A stretch of 64,000 nucleotides of DNA. Source: Rotaria macrura. Lineage: Eukaryota; Rotifera; Eurotatoria; Philodinida; Philodinidae. This document shows positions 1-12,600 of the stretch, piece by piece. The translations under genes were made by a program, and so were the position numbers. How positions within the stretch are numbered: the first letter of the stretch is position 1; the number at the start of each line of letters is the position of its first letter. Below the pieces are notes generated by a model that was not told the DNA's origin, ran no database searches, and was given only the letters and a program-made list of their open reading frames with translations. The stretch spans positions 1-64,000 of the forward strand of contig OENT01000072.1 in the NCBI GenBank assembly GCA_900239685.1. Direction: 5' to 3'.

Positions 1-2329
1 CGGTCACAAAATACGTTCGCCGTTTTTCGCCGTAAGAAATAGGTATACGGCCGTTTACTGCCGTGGATGATCGACCTGGGTCTACTTAAGTATTGTAGGT
101 TCTATAGAAAAAAAAATGAAATTTCAACCGCTGCCGTGCTGCGCTGCGACGCCTAAAAAGCGAAAGTTGCCGCTATGGACATCTCTGCTGACAATATCGA
201 ACTTTTTCACTGAATTTTCGCTGTTGCGCTCGACATTTTGACTTGAAACCTCTATATCTTGGAGAGGCATTATCAAACCTTTTTAAATTTCTTCTCCAAA
301 CTACTATACGTAACATTTCGATATGACCGAAGTTTCACATTTGACAATATTCGTTGCTACCAATGGTACGTCCTATAGCAAAAATTCATCGAAACGTGCG
401 ATGTTCTCAGAAAAAATTCATGATCAAGAGATCTTCTCTGGGTGAATATACTTCAATGAGGGCTTCACTGTGTACTAAGTCCGAAATACAAGGCATTTCC
501 ACGGCTGAACATGTTTCTTTATCAGAAAACAATTAAATTCATTGAGAAGTGAAATAAATTACTAAGAAAGAAGCTTAACCCTCAGTCAGTAGCATCAGAA
601 TGACCTAAATAAGTATTAATCTCCTTTGAAGAGAATCAACGATTATATTAATGTTAGCTTTGGTGAAATTCACTCGAAAAATAGTCATTTCAAGCTCGAA
701 TTTGATCTTTTACTAACGTACAACGAACAAAAACACCTATGAAAATTTTTAAATCGATTTTCGAAATACTTTAGAACTATTAAGCACATCGTTCTGAAAA
801 ATTTTCCTATTGAGAAAAATCGTCAATACCGTACGGATCTGCTAAAACTTGATTTTTAGTATGTCTAGCAAAATATACTGAAATTTTATATTCACCCCAC
901 ACACGCAATGATGATTATACAATCATCTCATGTGGCGTAAATGCATACGGAAAACGTTTTTGTGGCTGGTTTTGTGATCTTTTAAGAAAAAAACGGTTTT
1001 AACTTATGTCATAAAGATAAGTTTAGAGAGATAGAGAAGACTTTGAACTATCGATTGGTAAAAAAATCACTAGAAAATAGTGCACCAATCGCTCAAAAAT
1101 TTGATAATAAAAAGTATGTGAAAATTTGCTGCGATTATACATTAACCCCAGTGACACAAGCCGTTTTATACAGTAGACCCAAATAGAGTAAATGTATAAC
1201 CCGCAAGTAGTGATCAAAGAACACCTTGTAGATAGCTCTACTCAGCAGGTTCAGAAAATATGTTTCGACCAATCGATAGAACACAGTCTCAGCTACCTGT
1301 CTTGTGACGAAAAGTTTTCGAAAAAATAAAAAAGTTATGATTTTTTCAATGAAGCACATCAACTTTTTTTCTGCATTTACCCCGCTGACTCTATACATAA
1401 TGAATGAACATTTACGACGTGTTGTGCGTCTATACATTATGAACGGACGTATATGACACACATATATATGTATATTCTTTTTCTCGTTCTGTGACCAATC
1501 ACATGAAAGTTACCGAATACTGAAGAAACCTTGTATGCATTATAATATAGATTGTGCAAGAAAGTGAGAACACATTTTCTGAAAATTGAATTCTGCCATC
1601 ATAGGTCAAGGTACGTTGATATTACAGCTAGTATTTCTATTTCAAAAATGAATCACTGATTTTTCTCTGTGAATATCAAAATTCAATGAGAACAAGAAAA
1701 ATCCATAGATGAACTGTCGATGTTCGTTGGTTTTCAAGTGAAAGTTTTTTTCTAAAAACATTTTATTGTGTTGTTTTTATCTTTTTAGCTGAAAAAAAAC
1801 ATGAAACAGATACAATCTTTGTTAGTTTGTTTGATTTGATTTGATGATAGGGAACACAATGAAGCAATAGAAAAAACAGACATACACTCATACGCACGTA
1901 AATATACGCTTTTCTTAGAGAATAACAACACGAAACCCAAAGAAAAAAGGGAATGACAAAAAACAGAAAAAAAACGAGGAGGTAAAACTTGGAATAGCGT
2001 AAGTGCGTGTGGTTGTTTAAAGGATGAAAGGAAAAAAATAGAGGATGATGGTTGGAAAATCTCACTGGCTTAGTCGTTGGATGTTGTTATAAACAACTAT
2101 GAGGAATAAAGGAACGAATGAAGAGAGACAAACAAAATACGTTTTCCAGACAATGGATTACATCAATCACCGAGGTTCCTTGATGAGAATCATATGAGAA
2201 AAAGAAAAATGAAAACTAATAGTAGAAAATCGTTCTTCAAGTTTCTTTTTTGATGCATGCTCAATTATAGATTTATTGACTTTTATCAATATACATATAC
2301 ATATATGTATTTATTCATGTATTGATCTT
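1..2329. other. Intergenic, no gene seen
   Basis: No coding region could be supported here. The first 250 bases are richer in G+C than the rest, with several GCCG/CGCC words, and could be the end of an old mobile element running off the window edge, but no terminal repeat is visible. Around 1390-1450 the phrase CTATACAT-ATGAA occurs twice about 45 bases apart. Open frames here, including one of 108 codons on the minus strand at 1135-1461, look like chance reading of AT-rich DNA. Confidence 0.5.
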
Positions 2330-5300
2330 CTAAGATGATAGTGACGATGATGAATCTTTTGATATATATGTAAATAGATTGTGCGCTGTTGCGATAGCAA
2401 GGATATCGTCAATTGGATGAAACGCACAATGAAGAATCTTTTTTGAAAATTCCAAACTGTCAGGATTGATTTCATCACGACGATTGCGACGAGCTGATTG
2501 AAGCACCTTTTTAGATTTCAGCAATTGTCGTGGACGTATAGCCTGCTCACGTGACGATTCAAATATTGCATCTTTTTGGGATAAACGCGACGTTATTTTA
2601 AATAAATTATGATAAGAACCAGTTAGCAAATGACTTGAAAGAAATAAAAATTATTCATCATCTCTAAACTCTTCTTCTGCTTAACTTACTCGTCACGCGG
2701 TGACCAGCAGCATTCGAATTTATCAAAGATACAGTCATTTTCATATAAGACACATAGTTTCGTTCGAAGGTAGTCGTGTATTGGATAGGATTCAACGGGT
2801 TTATTATTCATTTGTAAATCCCAAACTTTTAGGTTAAGAAAATCTCGTGTTAACATATATCTGCCTGAATGACTAAATTTAATGTCACTTATTGATGATA
2901 TGATTTCGGAAAAGAAGCTCCGAGTCGTAGGATCTTCAGGTTCTTCATAAACTGAAAGCAATTAATTCAATCAAGAAAACCAATGCAAATTTTAGTTCAG
3001 CTAGTTTTTTACCTTTGCAATGTCGATCACACAATGCAGATTGTCGCATGTCGCAAAGACGTATTATTCCTCGAGAACTACTGTAGACAAAGAGATTGCA
3101 TTCACGTGGATGAAATTCGGCGCCAGTTATCACTTCAGTTAGATCTTCCATATTAGGCGGCTTTATATCGACAATATCTAAACAAAAAATCAAACTTTAA
3201 TCTTAAATCCTCAATTACGCACAAGTCATGATCTTTCGTTTGGAAAAAATTCATTTACACTTTCATTAAGCATATCAGAAACATATTCGATGAATTAAAA
3301 ATCTTGTTCGACTGATATCAGTCAAACCAGATTTTTTAGTTGTCGTCAAGAATGAAACAGTTGAAAACATTCATGATTGACATACATTTCATCTCGTAAA
3401 TCGATAGAAGCCGTGCTATGTAATCAGACAGTTGCAATAAAAGACGATTAAGTGCTTGTCTTAAACTTCTTCGCCTTGATTCACCTGAGGGCAAATCAAG
3501 AGAAACAAGACATTTTAAAAGAAATGCAGAATTAATCATCTGTCGTAGGCGATCACAAATCAGAAACGACACGAAGGAAATAGCTATCTGAACGTGTCGG
3601 CGTTATAATTCGTTAGACTTTGCTGTATATTCGACGCTTAGAAAATGAAAATATCATTTCGAATCACCAATTCAGTTATTGATGGACTAGTTCGAGTGCG
3701 AATTTTCGAAAATAAAAGTCTTTGAATATTGATCATTTGGATTTAACATACGAATAAATTAATAAAAATCTATTGTTTTCTCAGTTCTCTTACCTCTAAT
3801 CGAATTTTCGAATGAGTTCTATTATTCCTAAGAATATTTCGAGCGCAGTTCGGGAAAGTGAGGAAACCAGTGAATAATCTCTCATTTCCTGTTTCAAGAT
3901 CAAAAAGTAATTGAAAGTTTGGATTCATCCGTTTTAGATCTGCATGAGATTTGTGCGAACATCGATTCGTTTGGTATGTTTCAACTCAGTATGGATTCAT
4001 GCCAATAAAAACGAACCCCGTAAACTCAAATGATGCTTTTGCTTAAAAACGTTTCTAAAAACTATAAAACTTTCACGACTGTTTTCTTCGACGACATGAG
4101 ATCGGCAGATATCTAAGAGTCCTTCGTGTCCACCCCCCCCCCTTTTGAATGTTCGAAAATCACATCTATAATTTTCTTCGAATCAATGAACTCAGATACA
4201 TCACTAAAGAGAATATCAATTATACACTAATGCCTCTCCATTTCAGAGAGGACTTAGTAGATTTCTCCTCTTCATTTGTTCAGCGTCTATAACGATATTT
4301 CTCTTTGCCGGCTTTGACTAACTACAGATATTTGAAATTTTTCACAGATGCACACGGTGGGTTAACATATTTTTCCAGGTGGGAAAACAATTGTATGATT
4401 TCAAAATAGTATGGCTAATGAATTTGATACCAAATGAAAGCTGGTGAGAAATGGTATTTAAGGCTATAAGTTGCCATGCATAAGACAATAGCAGTCTATA
4501 GAATAGTGGAACATTCGACATTTTTGAGAGATAAAACATAAGGTTGTCACGAAATATTTCCTCTCATCAGACTTTGTAAGGTTCTTTTCGCTGATCAGAG
4601 TGATGAGAAAAACTTGAATGTGATCCATAAACGACAATACTGCCGTCAAAATATAGATAGTCTCAAACTACTGAGACTGATAGAGTTAAGAGATGTATGG
4701 CTGTTTCGAATGTAGCATCGCCGTTAATGGATCAAATTTAAATGCTTTTCCTCCCTCTGATCAGCGAAGACAACTCAAAAAAGTTTGAAAACAGGAATCC
4801 TTTTGTGACAATCATACATTTTATGTCTCAGAAACTGCAAACGTTTTATCATTCTATAAACCATTATTGTGTTGTGACTGTTCAGCTAAAGTCCTAAACC
4901 CTACTCTTCATGAGCTCTCATTTGTCATAAAATTGATTAGTCATGCTATTTGAATTTATGCAATCATCGCCCTGAAAAAAAACATTCTTACCCACCATGT
5001 ACACATGTTCAAATAGAAATGATTCTCTACCAGAATTTATGAACAGTATTTACTATATGATATTAGCGCATCCTGCATACTCTCGACACTAATCAAGAAA
5101 GTCTTAGAAATACAACATCAAAAGAGATTGATGAAGAACTACTTGAAACCTATAGAAAACACATGTTAAACTTTTTGTCTTTTTTTTCTAGTGTCAGCAT
5201 ATTAGATGTAATTATTTGTCTATGTTGAACACTAAAATGTTTCTCGCGTCAGCGTTCACTATTCAGATATTAGAATGTCAAAGACAATTAAAACAAAATC

Positions 5301-8300
5301 AAAGAAATTCTAAAATTTCAAGTGAACTTTTGAATGCGTCAAAGATAGAAAAAGAATTGCCGAAATTGAATGTAACTATCAAATTAATTTCTTCCATTTA
5401 AAAGGAAAAGTTCGATTTCTATTCTTCTTCTGTTCTATAATAAAACTCAATATGAAATCTGTCAAGTGCATCTTTTCTAAGTAAAGATTTAGATCTATTT
5501 CCAGACTTGAACTTAGTTTATTTTTGATTCTTCGTTCTGCCTTTGAAGTTTCGTTGTTTCCATTAGTTTTTAGTTTAACAGACGAGCAAAAAGTAATGAA
5601 TAACCATTTGTGATTCATGATGGTTTGTCGTAGAATCGATTGAAAAATATTTGATTTATTATCAATATGATATTCATCACAAGTTTCAAATCTGTTGAAA
5701 CCTTTCGATTTGTGTCAAGATCGAGTTTTATACTTTCTAGCCTACCGTTCTTCTTCAATATCTACCAATCATTCCGATATCCTTCAGATCAGTTGAATCA
5801 AATATTTTTATAGCTTAGTGAACAAAACTTCATTTACAACAGTGATTAGATCGATTCCTTTTTCATCAAACTAATTCGGATTGATACTAACAGCAGAATC
5901 AGTCAATATAAATCTTTCAAAATAAAAATAAATCTAATCTTCGCAAATGAGAGAATTTCTTCGTTAACGATAGGGATACATTTTCATTCGAAGATTTCAA
6001 CATGGCACAAAAATTCCTGTCGACGATTGATAACTTCATCTTTTTTATATCGATGAAGACTTCACAGTCGATAACAAATCCATAGTTTTACAAGCTAGTA
6101 GAACGTTTATAAATGCTTCTAACATTCTAAAAATGTGAAAGTCACTTGCTATGAAAGACAATAAAATATTTCTCGTTTCCCTGACGGTGGTTAAACTTCG
6201 AGAACTGATCAAACTGAGTGTTGTACTCGAAGGAAAACTTGCTCTTGACATAGTTGAAAAAAGATTGTAAATTGGTAAGAAAAAAGCAAATGCTCACGTA
6301 CTAAAACTTTGATCAGTGACTTCAGTATGCCATAAATTAATGCGTAAATCATCGGCCGATAAAAATGTTTCTTGATCGCTATTCAACGATATTGAATTAA
6401 TGTGATATGTATGAGCATTACCAAAAACGCGTTTCGGTGTTGCTTCAACCATCAATTCCATTGGTCTATTAATGAAAGAAAGCATCGGCAAGTTTTATCT
6501 TCACGTACAAAAAAAATCGAGGAGAAAACGTTCAAACCTAATCACTGGTAAGCGTAAATTAGTGACAGAATCAGCTGAACGAATTATTCCATTATCATCG
6601 CGTAAATTGTATCCTTCAGCTCGTTTGGTTTTTTCGGAAATTTTCCATAATTTAACAGTTTTATCTGATGGAAAAAAAAACATATTTTAAATTTAACAAA
6701 AGAAAGAAACATTTTGTTCATATTTTTTACCATTCGTTGATAAGAGAAAATGTGCAGGATTTTTGCGTTTAAGCCAACGTATCTGATTGATTTTTTCTTC
6801 AATTTCCAAACTTTTTAAATAATCGAATTCTGGTTCATGCGAGTGAAACGTTATGTAAACGTTGTATTCATTACGTCGTGGTGATGATTTACTCTAAACA
6901 AATTGTTATTCACAATAAATCATTGCTCATCTTCAAATCTTGTCTCATTTTACTGGCAACGAATCAACCTAGGTTCATCAATCCACTACGTGAACGATCG
7001 AAAATTTATCTTTCTTGCCATAGCAATAAACACGAATTCGATTTTCATTCGTCTAAGTTACTTATGCCAGCAGTCAGACAATGGTTAATTCATTTAACGA
7101 TCAGAAAATATCTTGACTCATGAGTTGATTTCACAGCGTTGATCTATTCCTGCTATTCTATGGTAGTTTTTCGTTGTATGACAACACATTCACTTTAACG
7201 TGCTGATCTGTGACGAGCTTTGACAAGTGCGAGCTATTCTTCATTCAAAGAATCTTCTTATTGAAAATTCACTAATTGACACAGAAAATATTTCATGTCG
7301 AAACAAGAAGTTCTATTCACATAACTAGTCTACAGTTTTATCTGTGAGACATTTTTATGGTCTCGACAAATATCTTTCGTTTCTTTTTTTCTTCAATAAC
7401 TCTCACAAAAACGCATGGCTTATCTCGGGCAATTATAGTAGATAAAACGGAGTTTAAATTAGAACATGAGATTTATAGGAATCTACTTGTATTTCAAATT
7501 TTCAATGATAAGCTGTTTTGTATTTTGTAAACTTTCACGGTTATTCTAGTCACTTACTCAATAACCACTATTCGTCTTGCACAATTTTCTTCCATCAACT
7601 TAGGAAAACGATGAGAACATACTTGAGGACTCTGCAGGATTATTAATATTCACATCTTTTTTTTTCGTTGTTTTTCCGATTAGATACACATTGTCAATAG
7701 ATCTATATTATTACTAAAATAGTAGCTACAGTGCTAAAATGTTTAAATACATCTATTTTTCTCTTCGATTATCAAATTAGGCTTATAATCTTTTCAAGTT
7801 CCCAGAAAAAAACTTTAACATCCAAGATTATTTTCAAGTTTTTCATACTGTCGAAATTTTTCATATGACACATATAGTTTCAACCGAAGTGACTTATCGA
7901 TTGCGAAATTTTCGGTGAGTAGAATTGTCTGTTTCGATAGAATCTACAATGTGCCTTTCTGCAGTATATGAGAAATACTCGATGCTTCGTGAAGAAGATT
8001 GGGATCTTCATTGGAAGTCGAAAATTATTTCTGAATAGTTTCTGACACCCTACGGCTTGTTACGAGTCAATTGAAATTTCTTCAAAATAAACTCAAACCA
8101 ATGATTATAGCAATGCCCAGGCTTTTATACGGACCGTTATTTGTAAACGATGAAATAAGAAATTCTAGTGTAATTATGAAAAAGATTCTAATGATCTTTA
8201 ATGAAACCGATGATTTACTTGTTGCTCACGCTGAAATACAACAATTCTGCCGCCTTTATCACCGACAGCAAGTAATTCTCCATCTTCATTAAATTCAATC

Positions 8301-8462
8301 GTTGATATTAAATCGGCTAATAGGAAAAGCAAAAAGAGAGACAATAGAATAAATGCTAATCTCAAATTGAAATTTACCCTCCTGTACTTCGTCATCAACT
8401 GGTCCTTTAACTTGTGATGGATACCAATCGAGTAGATCGCCATCATTGCTACTACCTTTCAT
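2330..8462 (-). CDS. PPP2R2: PP2A regulatory subunit B55 (PR55/B, WD40 protein)
   Basis: Regulatory B subunit of protein phosphatase 2A. It folds as a WD40 propeller and selects substrates for the phosphatase core in cytoplasm and nucleus. Eight exons on the minus strand join in frame: 8462-8378, 8316-8219, 6893-6731, 6664-6538, 6465-6302, 3177-3013, 2951-2690, 2633-2330, giving 455 aa against about 447 in vertebrates. The translation follows family landmarks in order: an N-terminal [11 protein letters not shown] stretch, [116 protein letters not shown] and [16 protein letters not shown]. Two introns are long (1,325 and 3,124 nt); the others are 50-90 nt. The start at 8462 is the ATG in the first recognised exon, but an AG four codons into it could be a splice acceptor, so one more 5' exon is possible. 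The last residues are a serine-rich tail not usual for the family. Confidence 0.95.
3178..6301 (-). other. Long intron (3.1 kb) of the B55 gene
   Basis: This intron lies between the codons for SF and N of the conserved SFNIVDIKP segment; donor GTACGTGAG, acceptor TTTTTGTTTAG. It is about fifty times longer than its neighbours. I see no transposon ends or credible exon inside it. It contains a run of ten C at 4133-4142. Open frames within it do not resemble any protein I know. Confidence 0.85.
6894..8218 (-). other. Long intron (1.3 kb) of the B55 gene
   Basis: Second intron of the B55 gene, falling after the FQREQQ blade-1 strand; donor GTAAATCATC, acceptor TTTGTTTAG. Nothing recognisable lies inside it. 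Confidence 0.85.
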
Positions 8463-9054
8463 GGAAAAGTGAAAGAATATTTTACTCAAGAAAAAAAATT
8501 AGTAAACACACTCTGCATATCAACATCAGGTGAATAATCCAGTTTGATAAATAGAATAGAATAAGCAAATGTTAAGATAGAATTCTTGGACTGACAATAA
8601 TAACTGTAAAATATTTGACAACTGTTGGTAAATAGAATAAATGACTTTAAATCATCGGAATAAATCGATAGAAATCAATATGACGTATGACATCGAATAT
8701 AGTCCAGAAGAAGAAGTTCGTCGATAAAACAGTACGAGTACGAGCAAATAGAGAAGAGAAGAAACAAACAATAATTTTCCTTGTTCTTTCTTAACTTGAA
8801 AAACATGCGATTGGTTCGAATTGAAGACCAATAAATCTTTATTTTGTCAAAAATATTTCAATGCAATCATGCAAACAGATACTGTATTTTCGTCGAGGAT
8901 TGATGTTTATTTCAATGAGCAGTCGATTATCATTGATTCATTTTCCGTTTATGTGTTTGATTTTCTCGACAGACAAGTTTTTTTCGTTTGTCAAAATCTT
9001 CTTCCACATTTTTTTCTTCCTATTTATTCTAGGCGCTTCAATCGAACAAATAAA
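8463..9054. promoter_or_regulatory. Divergent upstream region of B55 and ribosomal P2
   Basis: The two start codons face away from each other across 592 bases, so this stretch should hold both promoters. A pyrimidine tract followed by TTCTAG ends at 9031-9032, 23 bases before the P2 start codon. It looks like a splice acceptor, meaning the P2 5' UTR is either interrupted by an intron or receives a trans-spliced leader. No TATA box is obvious on either strand. Confidence 0.45.
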
Positions 9055-9485
9055 ATGCGATACGCAGCTGCTTTCATTCTTGCAACACTTGCCGGTAATA
9101 CCAATCCTGACGTTGCAACAATCTCAAAGATTCTCGGCAGCGTCGGTATCGATTGTGACAATACAAAAGCGCAAAAAGTAATCGATGCATGCAAAGGAAA
9201 AAATGTCGATCAAATCATTGAAGAAGGTTCAAAGAAATTGTCAAGTTTGCCGGCTGGTGGTGCATCTGTAGCTTCAACTGGAGCAGCAGCAGCACCAGTA
9301 GCTGCTTCAGCAGATACTGGTAAAGGTTCTGCCAAAGAAGAACCGAAGAAGGAAGAAAAGAAGAAAGAGGAATCAGATGAAGAAGGAGATGATATGGTTC
9401 GTCACGTGTGCATATTGTATAGCATTTATATGTATAATAATGTTTGCTTGCTTTGTTTCCTCAGGGTTTTGGTTTATTCGATTAA
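9055..9485 (+). CDS. RPLP2: 60S acidic ribosomal protein P2
   Basis: Large-subunit stalk protein that pairs with P1 and recruits and activates translational GTPases on the ribosome. Two exons, 9055-9396 and 9465-9485, are separated by a 68-nt intron (donor GTTCGT, acceptor TTTCCTCAG) and give 120 aa. The N-terminus MRYAAAFILATLAGN, the alanine-rich hinge, the Lys/Glu-rich region and the invariant acidic end SDEEGDDMGFGLFD are all present. The second exon encodes only GFGLFD and the stop, so without it the protein would lose its universal C-terminal hexapeptide. A canonical AATAAA follows at 9660-9665. Confidence 0.96.
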
Positions 9486-9659
9486 ATGCATCAAAACGAC
9501 AAACAAATAACACATCATCATCATCATTTTCATTCGTACTTGTTACGATGATTCTTTTCTGTGTGTGTTTTGTATGGAAACGTTATTTTAAAAAAGAAAT
9601 TAATTTGCCGCTTATCATCGTGAACGTGTGAGAAATCTATCTGTTTTTTTATTAGGGAC

Positions 9660-9665
9660 AATAAA
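9660..9665 (+). terminator. Polyadenylation signal of the P2 gene
   Basis: AATAAA lies 175 bases after the P2 stop codon, the first such hexamer downstream on this strand. Confidence 0.6.
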
Positions 9666-12600
9666 ATCCAATGGCAATGTTCGACTATTAATCTATTGTG
9701 AGAAAGGCTTCATTCAATTTTCTTCTCCTTATCACTCTCTTAGAAAGATTCAAATGAGCATTCATTTTTAATTTATCAATTGAATTAGTTCGTTTTTACT
9801 AAAATCTTTTATGATCAGTTTAGAGCTTCATTCAATGAGTGTCAACTATGAACATGAGAAAGCGGAGAAACTTGAAATATTGACATTAAATAGAGATTTT
9901 AAAGTATATAAAACGCGATTGTTGATTATTTATTTGCTTCAATTAATCTATGAGACATTTTCACTTTGACTATCCCAAAATACAATGGACGAGAAATGTC
10001 TTTTGCCAATAATAGAACCAACGGAATTTGTTGAACATGATCTCTACTCATTCAAATAACAGTTCAGTCTTTAAACATTTGTGATAAAGGTTAATATCTT
10101 CTCGATTCTCTCCAGTTTCAATAGACTCTTACCCTTGCACGTCACTTTTTTGTTACTAAAATACTATGAATACTGCAAAGTTGAAGATAATAATATTTTC
10201 AAGAGCATATCGATACCATTTCAAGTTGAGTAACTAATCGATTTTTTTCAGATGGACACTCGTCGAAAATCGAGATTTTAGTGCGAAGTGATAAAGCTTC
10301 TGAAAACTTTTGTGTTAAACTCGCGAAATTCATAACTTGTCACAATTAGAACACTGATCAGAAAAGTTATTCATGATATTAAATTCGACCTAATCTATTA
10401 TTTATTCGTTCATTTTTCTTCTTCTTCATTACGTCTTGTCGGAAATTGATCCTTCTGATAATATCATCTATAGATAATCCTGACAAGAAATTCATTAGAT
10501 AATGTGAACTGATCAAAGTCTTCATCGGTCTCATCCTTTAACTAAACTCCATCTCAAACAATAGACAACAGAATTTAAAAGGACAACCATGTTCTCCGCG
10601 TCAGAACTACGTGCTGTGATTCATAGAATATAGCTTTGGATTCAACTCTTTTCCCACTGATGTAAAAGTCGAATTTAGACAATTGAAGCGAATTCGTATT
10701 TCACTCTTCCAAATAGATCCAACCATTGGTCGAGATCCCTGGCAGTTGTTCGTATAGACATTGGCTTGCGCTACTAGTCATAGCGACCAACTGTCCTCAA
10801 TCGTTACTCTCGCGTTTAGATTACTTTTTCACGAACGTTAATTGACTGAACTTTTCATGCTGATTTATAATCGACTGATTACTTTCATGAAAAATCAAAA
10901 ACTTTCCTGTAACATACTTGTTCAGAAGGACACTTTCAAGACTGGCCTGTTAAAATTAAATGTCTTATTCACAAATAAAACCCACTGTTATTCGAGTACT
11001 TTCTTAGATTTTAAACAGGACTGTCGATAATTGCGTAATTAGAAATCGATCTTTGATTTCATAACACCACAGTTGTGGCACTATGTCATAAGTCTATCCG
11101 TATTCTGTATATATCAATGAACAGTTTTGTCTCAAGAAAAACTCCTTGGTGGAATATTTGTCTCTAATACGTAAACAGTTTACATGAACAATGCACACAA
11201 CGATCGTATAAGAGATAGATAATTTAGATATTTATGACAGTGAGAACAACAGACAGTCGACTCATTCGAATCAATACTTTGAAAAATATCAAGTCCAACT
11301 TAGAGAGGAAATGGTTTTTGTTAGCCACTGAACCTCATCAAATCAAGCAGACACACATGTAAAAAGCAACTTCACTCAGGAAAATTTTATAGAAACAAAT
11401 CTGCCTGAAACTCGAAAATGTTGAAAGCTTTTCTCCACGGCAGAATGTTGAAACGGAATAGTCAAAGTTGTCCATTGACATACATCAACAGTTAATTTCT
11501 CACTCGTAGGGTGGCAACACGGATTATATAGATGACGATTTCCGGATAATCGCTCATCTTTACTAAAAATAGGCACCTCTTCGAAAGTTATTTTTATTGG
11601 AACAAGATGGAGTTAAGAAATCCGAAATACAAATAATTTTACGTCAAGTTCAAGTCTTTCGAATGCTTTTCTGTTTTTAGGATTTCATCGAACAGAACTT
11701 CATTCAATTTGCACAATTTGAGAACAAAAATTAATCGAAATGCAACTCGAAATCAAACTCAAATTGTTTCTAACTGAATTTCTGATTTGATGCATCATTT
11801 ATGTGCTCTGTAATCTCCCCCACCCCCCGTTCTCCATGCTTTATTCGATATTTGTACCCACGATTGTTATAATATCTTAGTGTTCTACAATGATAAGAAA
11901 GACAAGTTTTCATCTGCTTTATTGCGTTCTTGATCGTTCGTAATCCACAGTAAATAAGATTTCAGAAGTTTCTTAATCATAATTGCTTAAATTCGTTTAT
12001 GATAATACGAAGATAAACGTTTTTCTGTTTAAATATCTTAATAGTTAATATTCAAAGTTAACGCGTCAGGTCAATGACTGAGATATCTTATTCTCATGCA
12101 TATCCAGTCGACGTTCATGAAGGAACATAAGTGTTATGGGTTAATCATTTATCCATCTATCGTCATTCATAAGGCATTCAACTACAATCAACATACAACA
12201 AGGTAAGTCAAACAATTCTACATAGTTACATCAGTTGAAAATTTCCGACTCATTTCATATCACCGAGATACTCGTTCAGTTCATAAATTTTCAGTTGGAA
12301 AATATTCTTTAGAAGATGATCATCAAAATGATTGTTGAACAAATGTCATTATTTTACAAGATATTGATTTATTAAATAGCCATCTTGGCAATGTTGAGTA
12401 ACATAATACTAATAATGATTACTTAAACACTATCTTAGATTGAGTCCATGCCAAACTTGCTATGATGCATAATTATAGATATCAATCTAAATTTTGCGTG
12501 CGAGAAGGTGTTCGATATAATTTGAATTATAAAAATGACACGTAGTGTTCTCAATCTTAATAATCCTCAAGAAGATAATTTGAAATTATGAGCCGTTTCC

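Noticed and set aside
1135-1461. 108-codon minus-strand frame
   Set aside because: No family resemblance or splice context, and an overlapping frame lies on the same strand; likely chance.
10247-10350. Possible exon after TTTTTTTCAG
   Set aside because: It is open in one frame for about 33 codons, but there is no donor, partner exon or family resemblance; expected by chance at this base composition.
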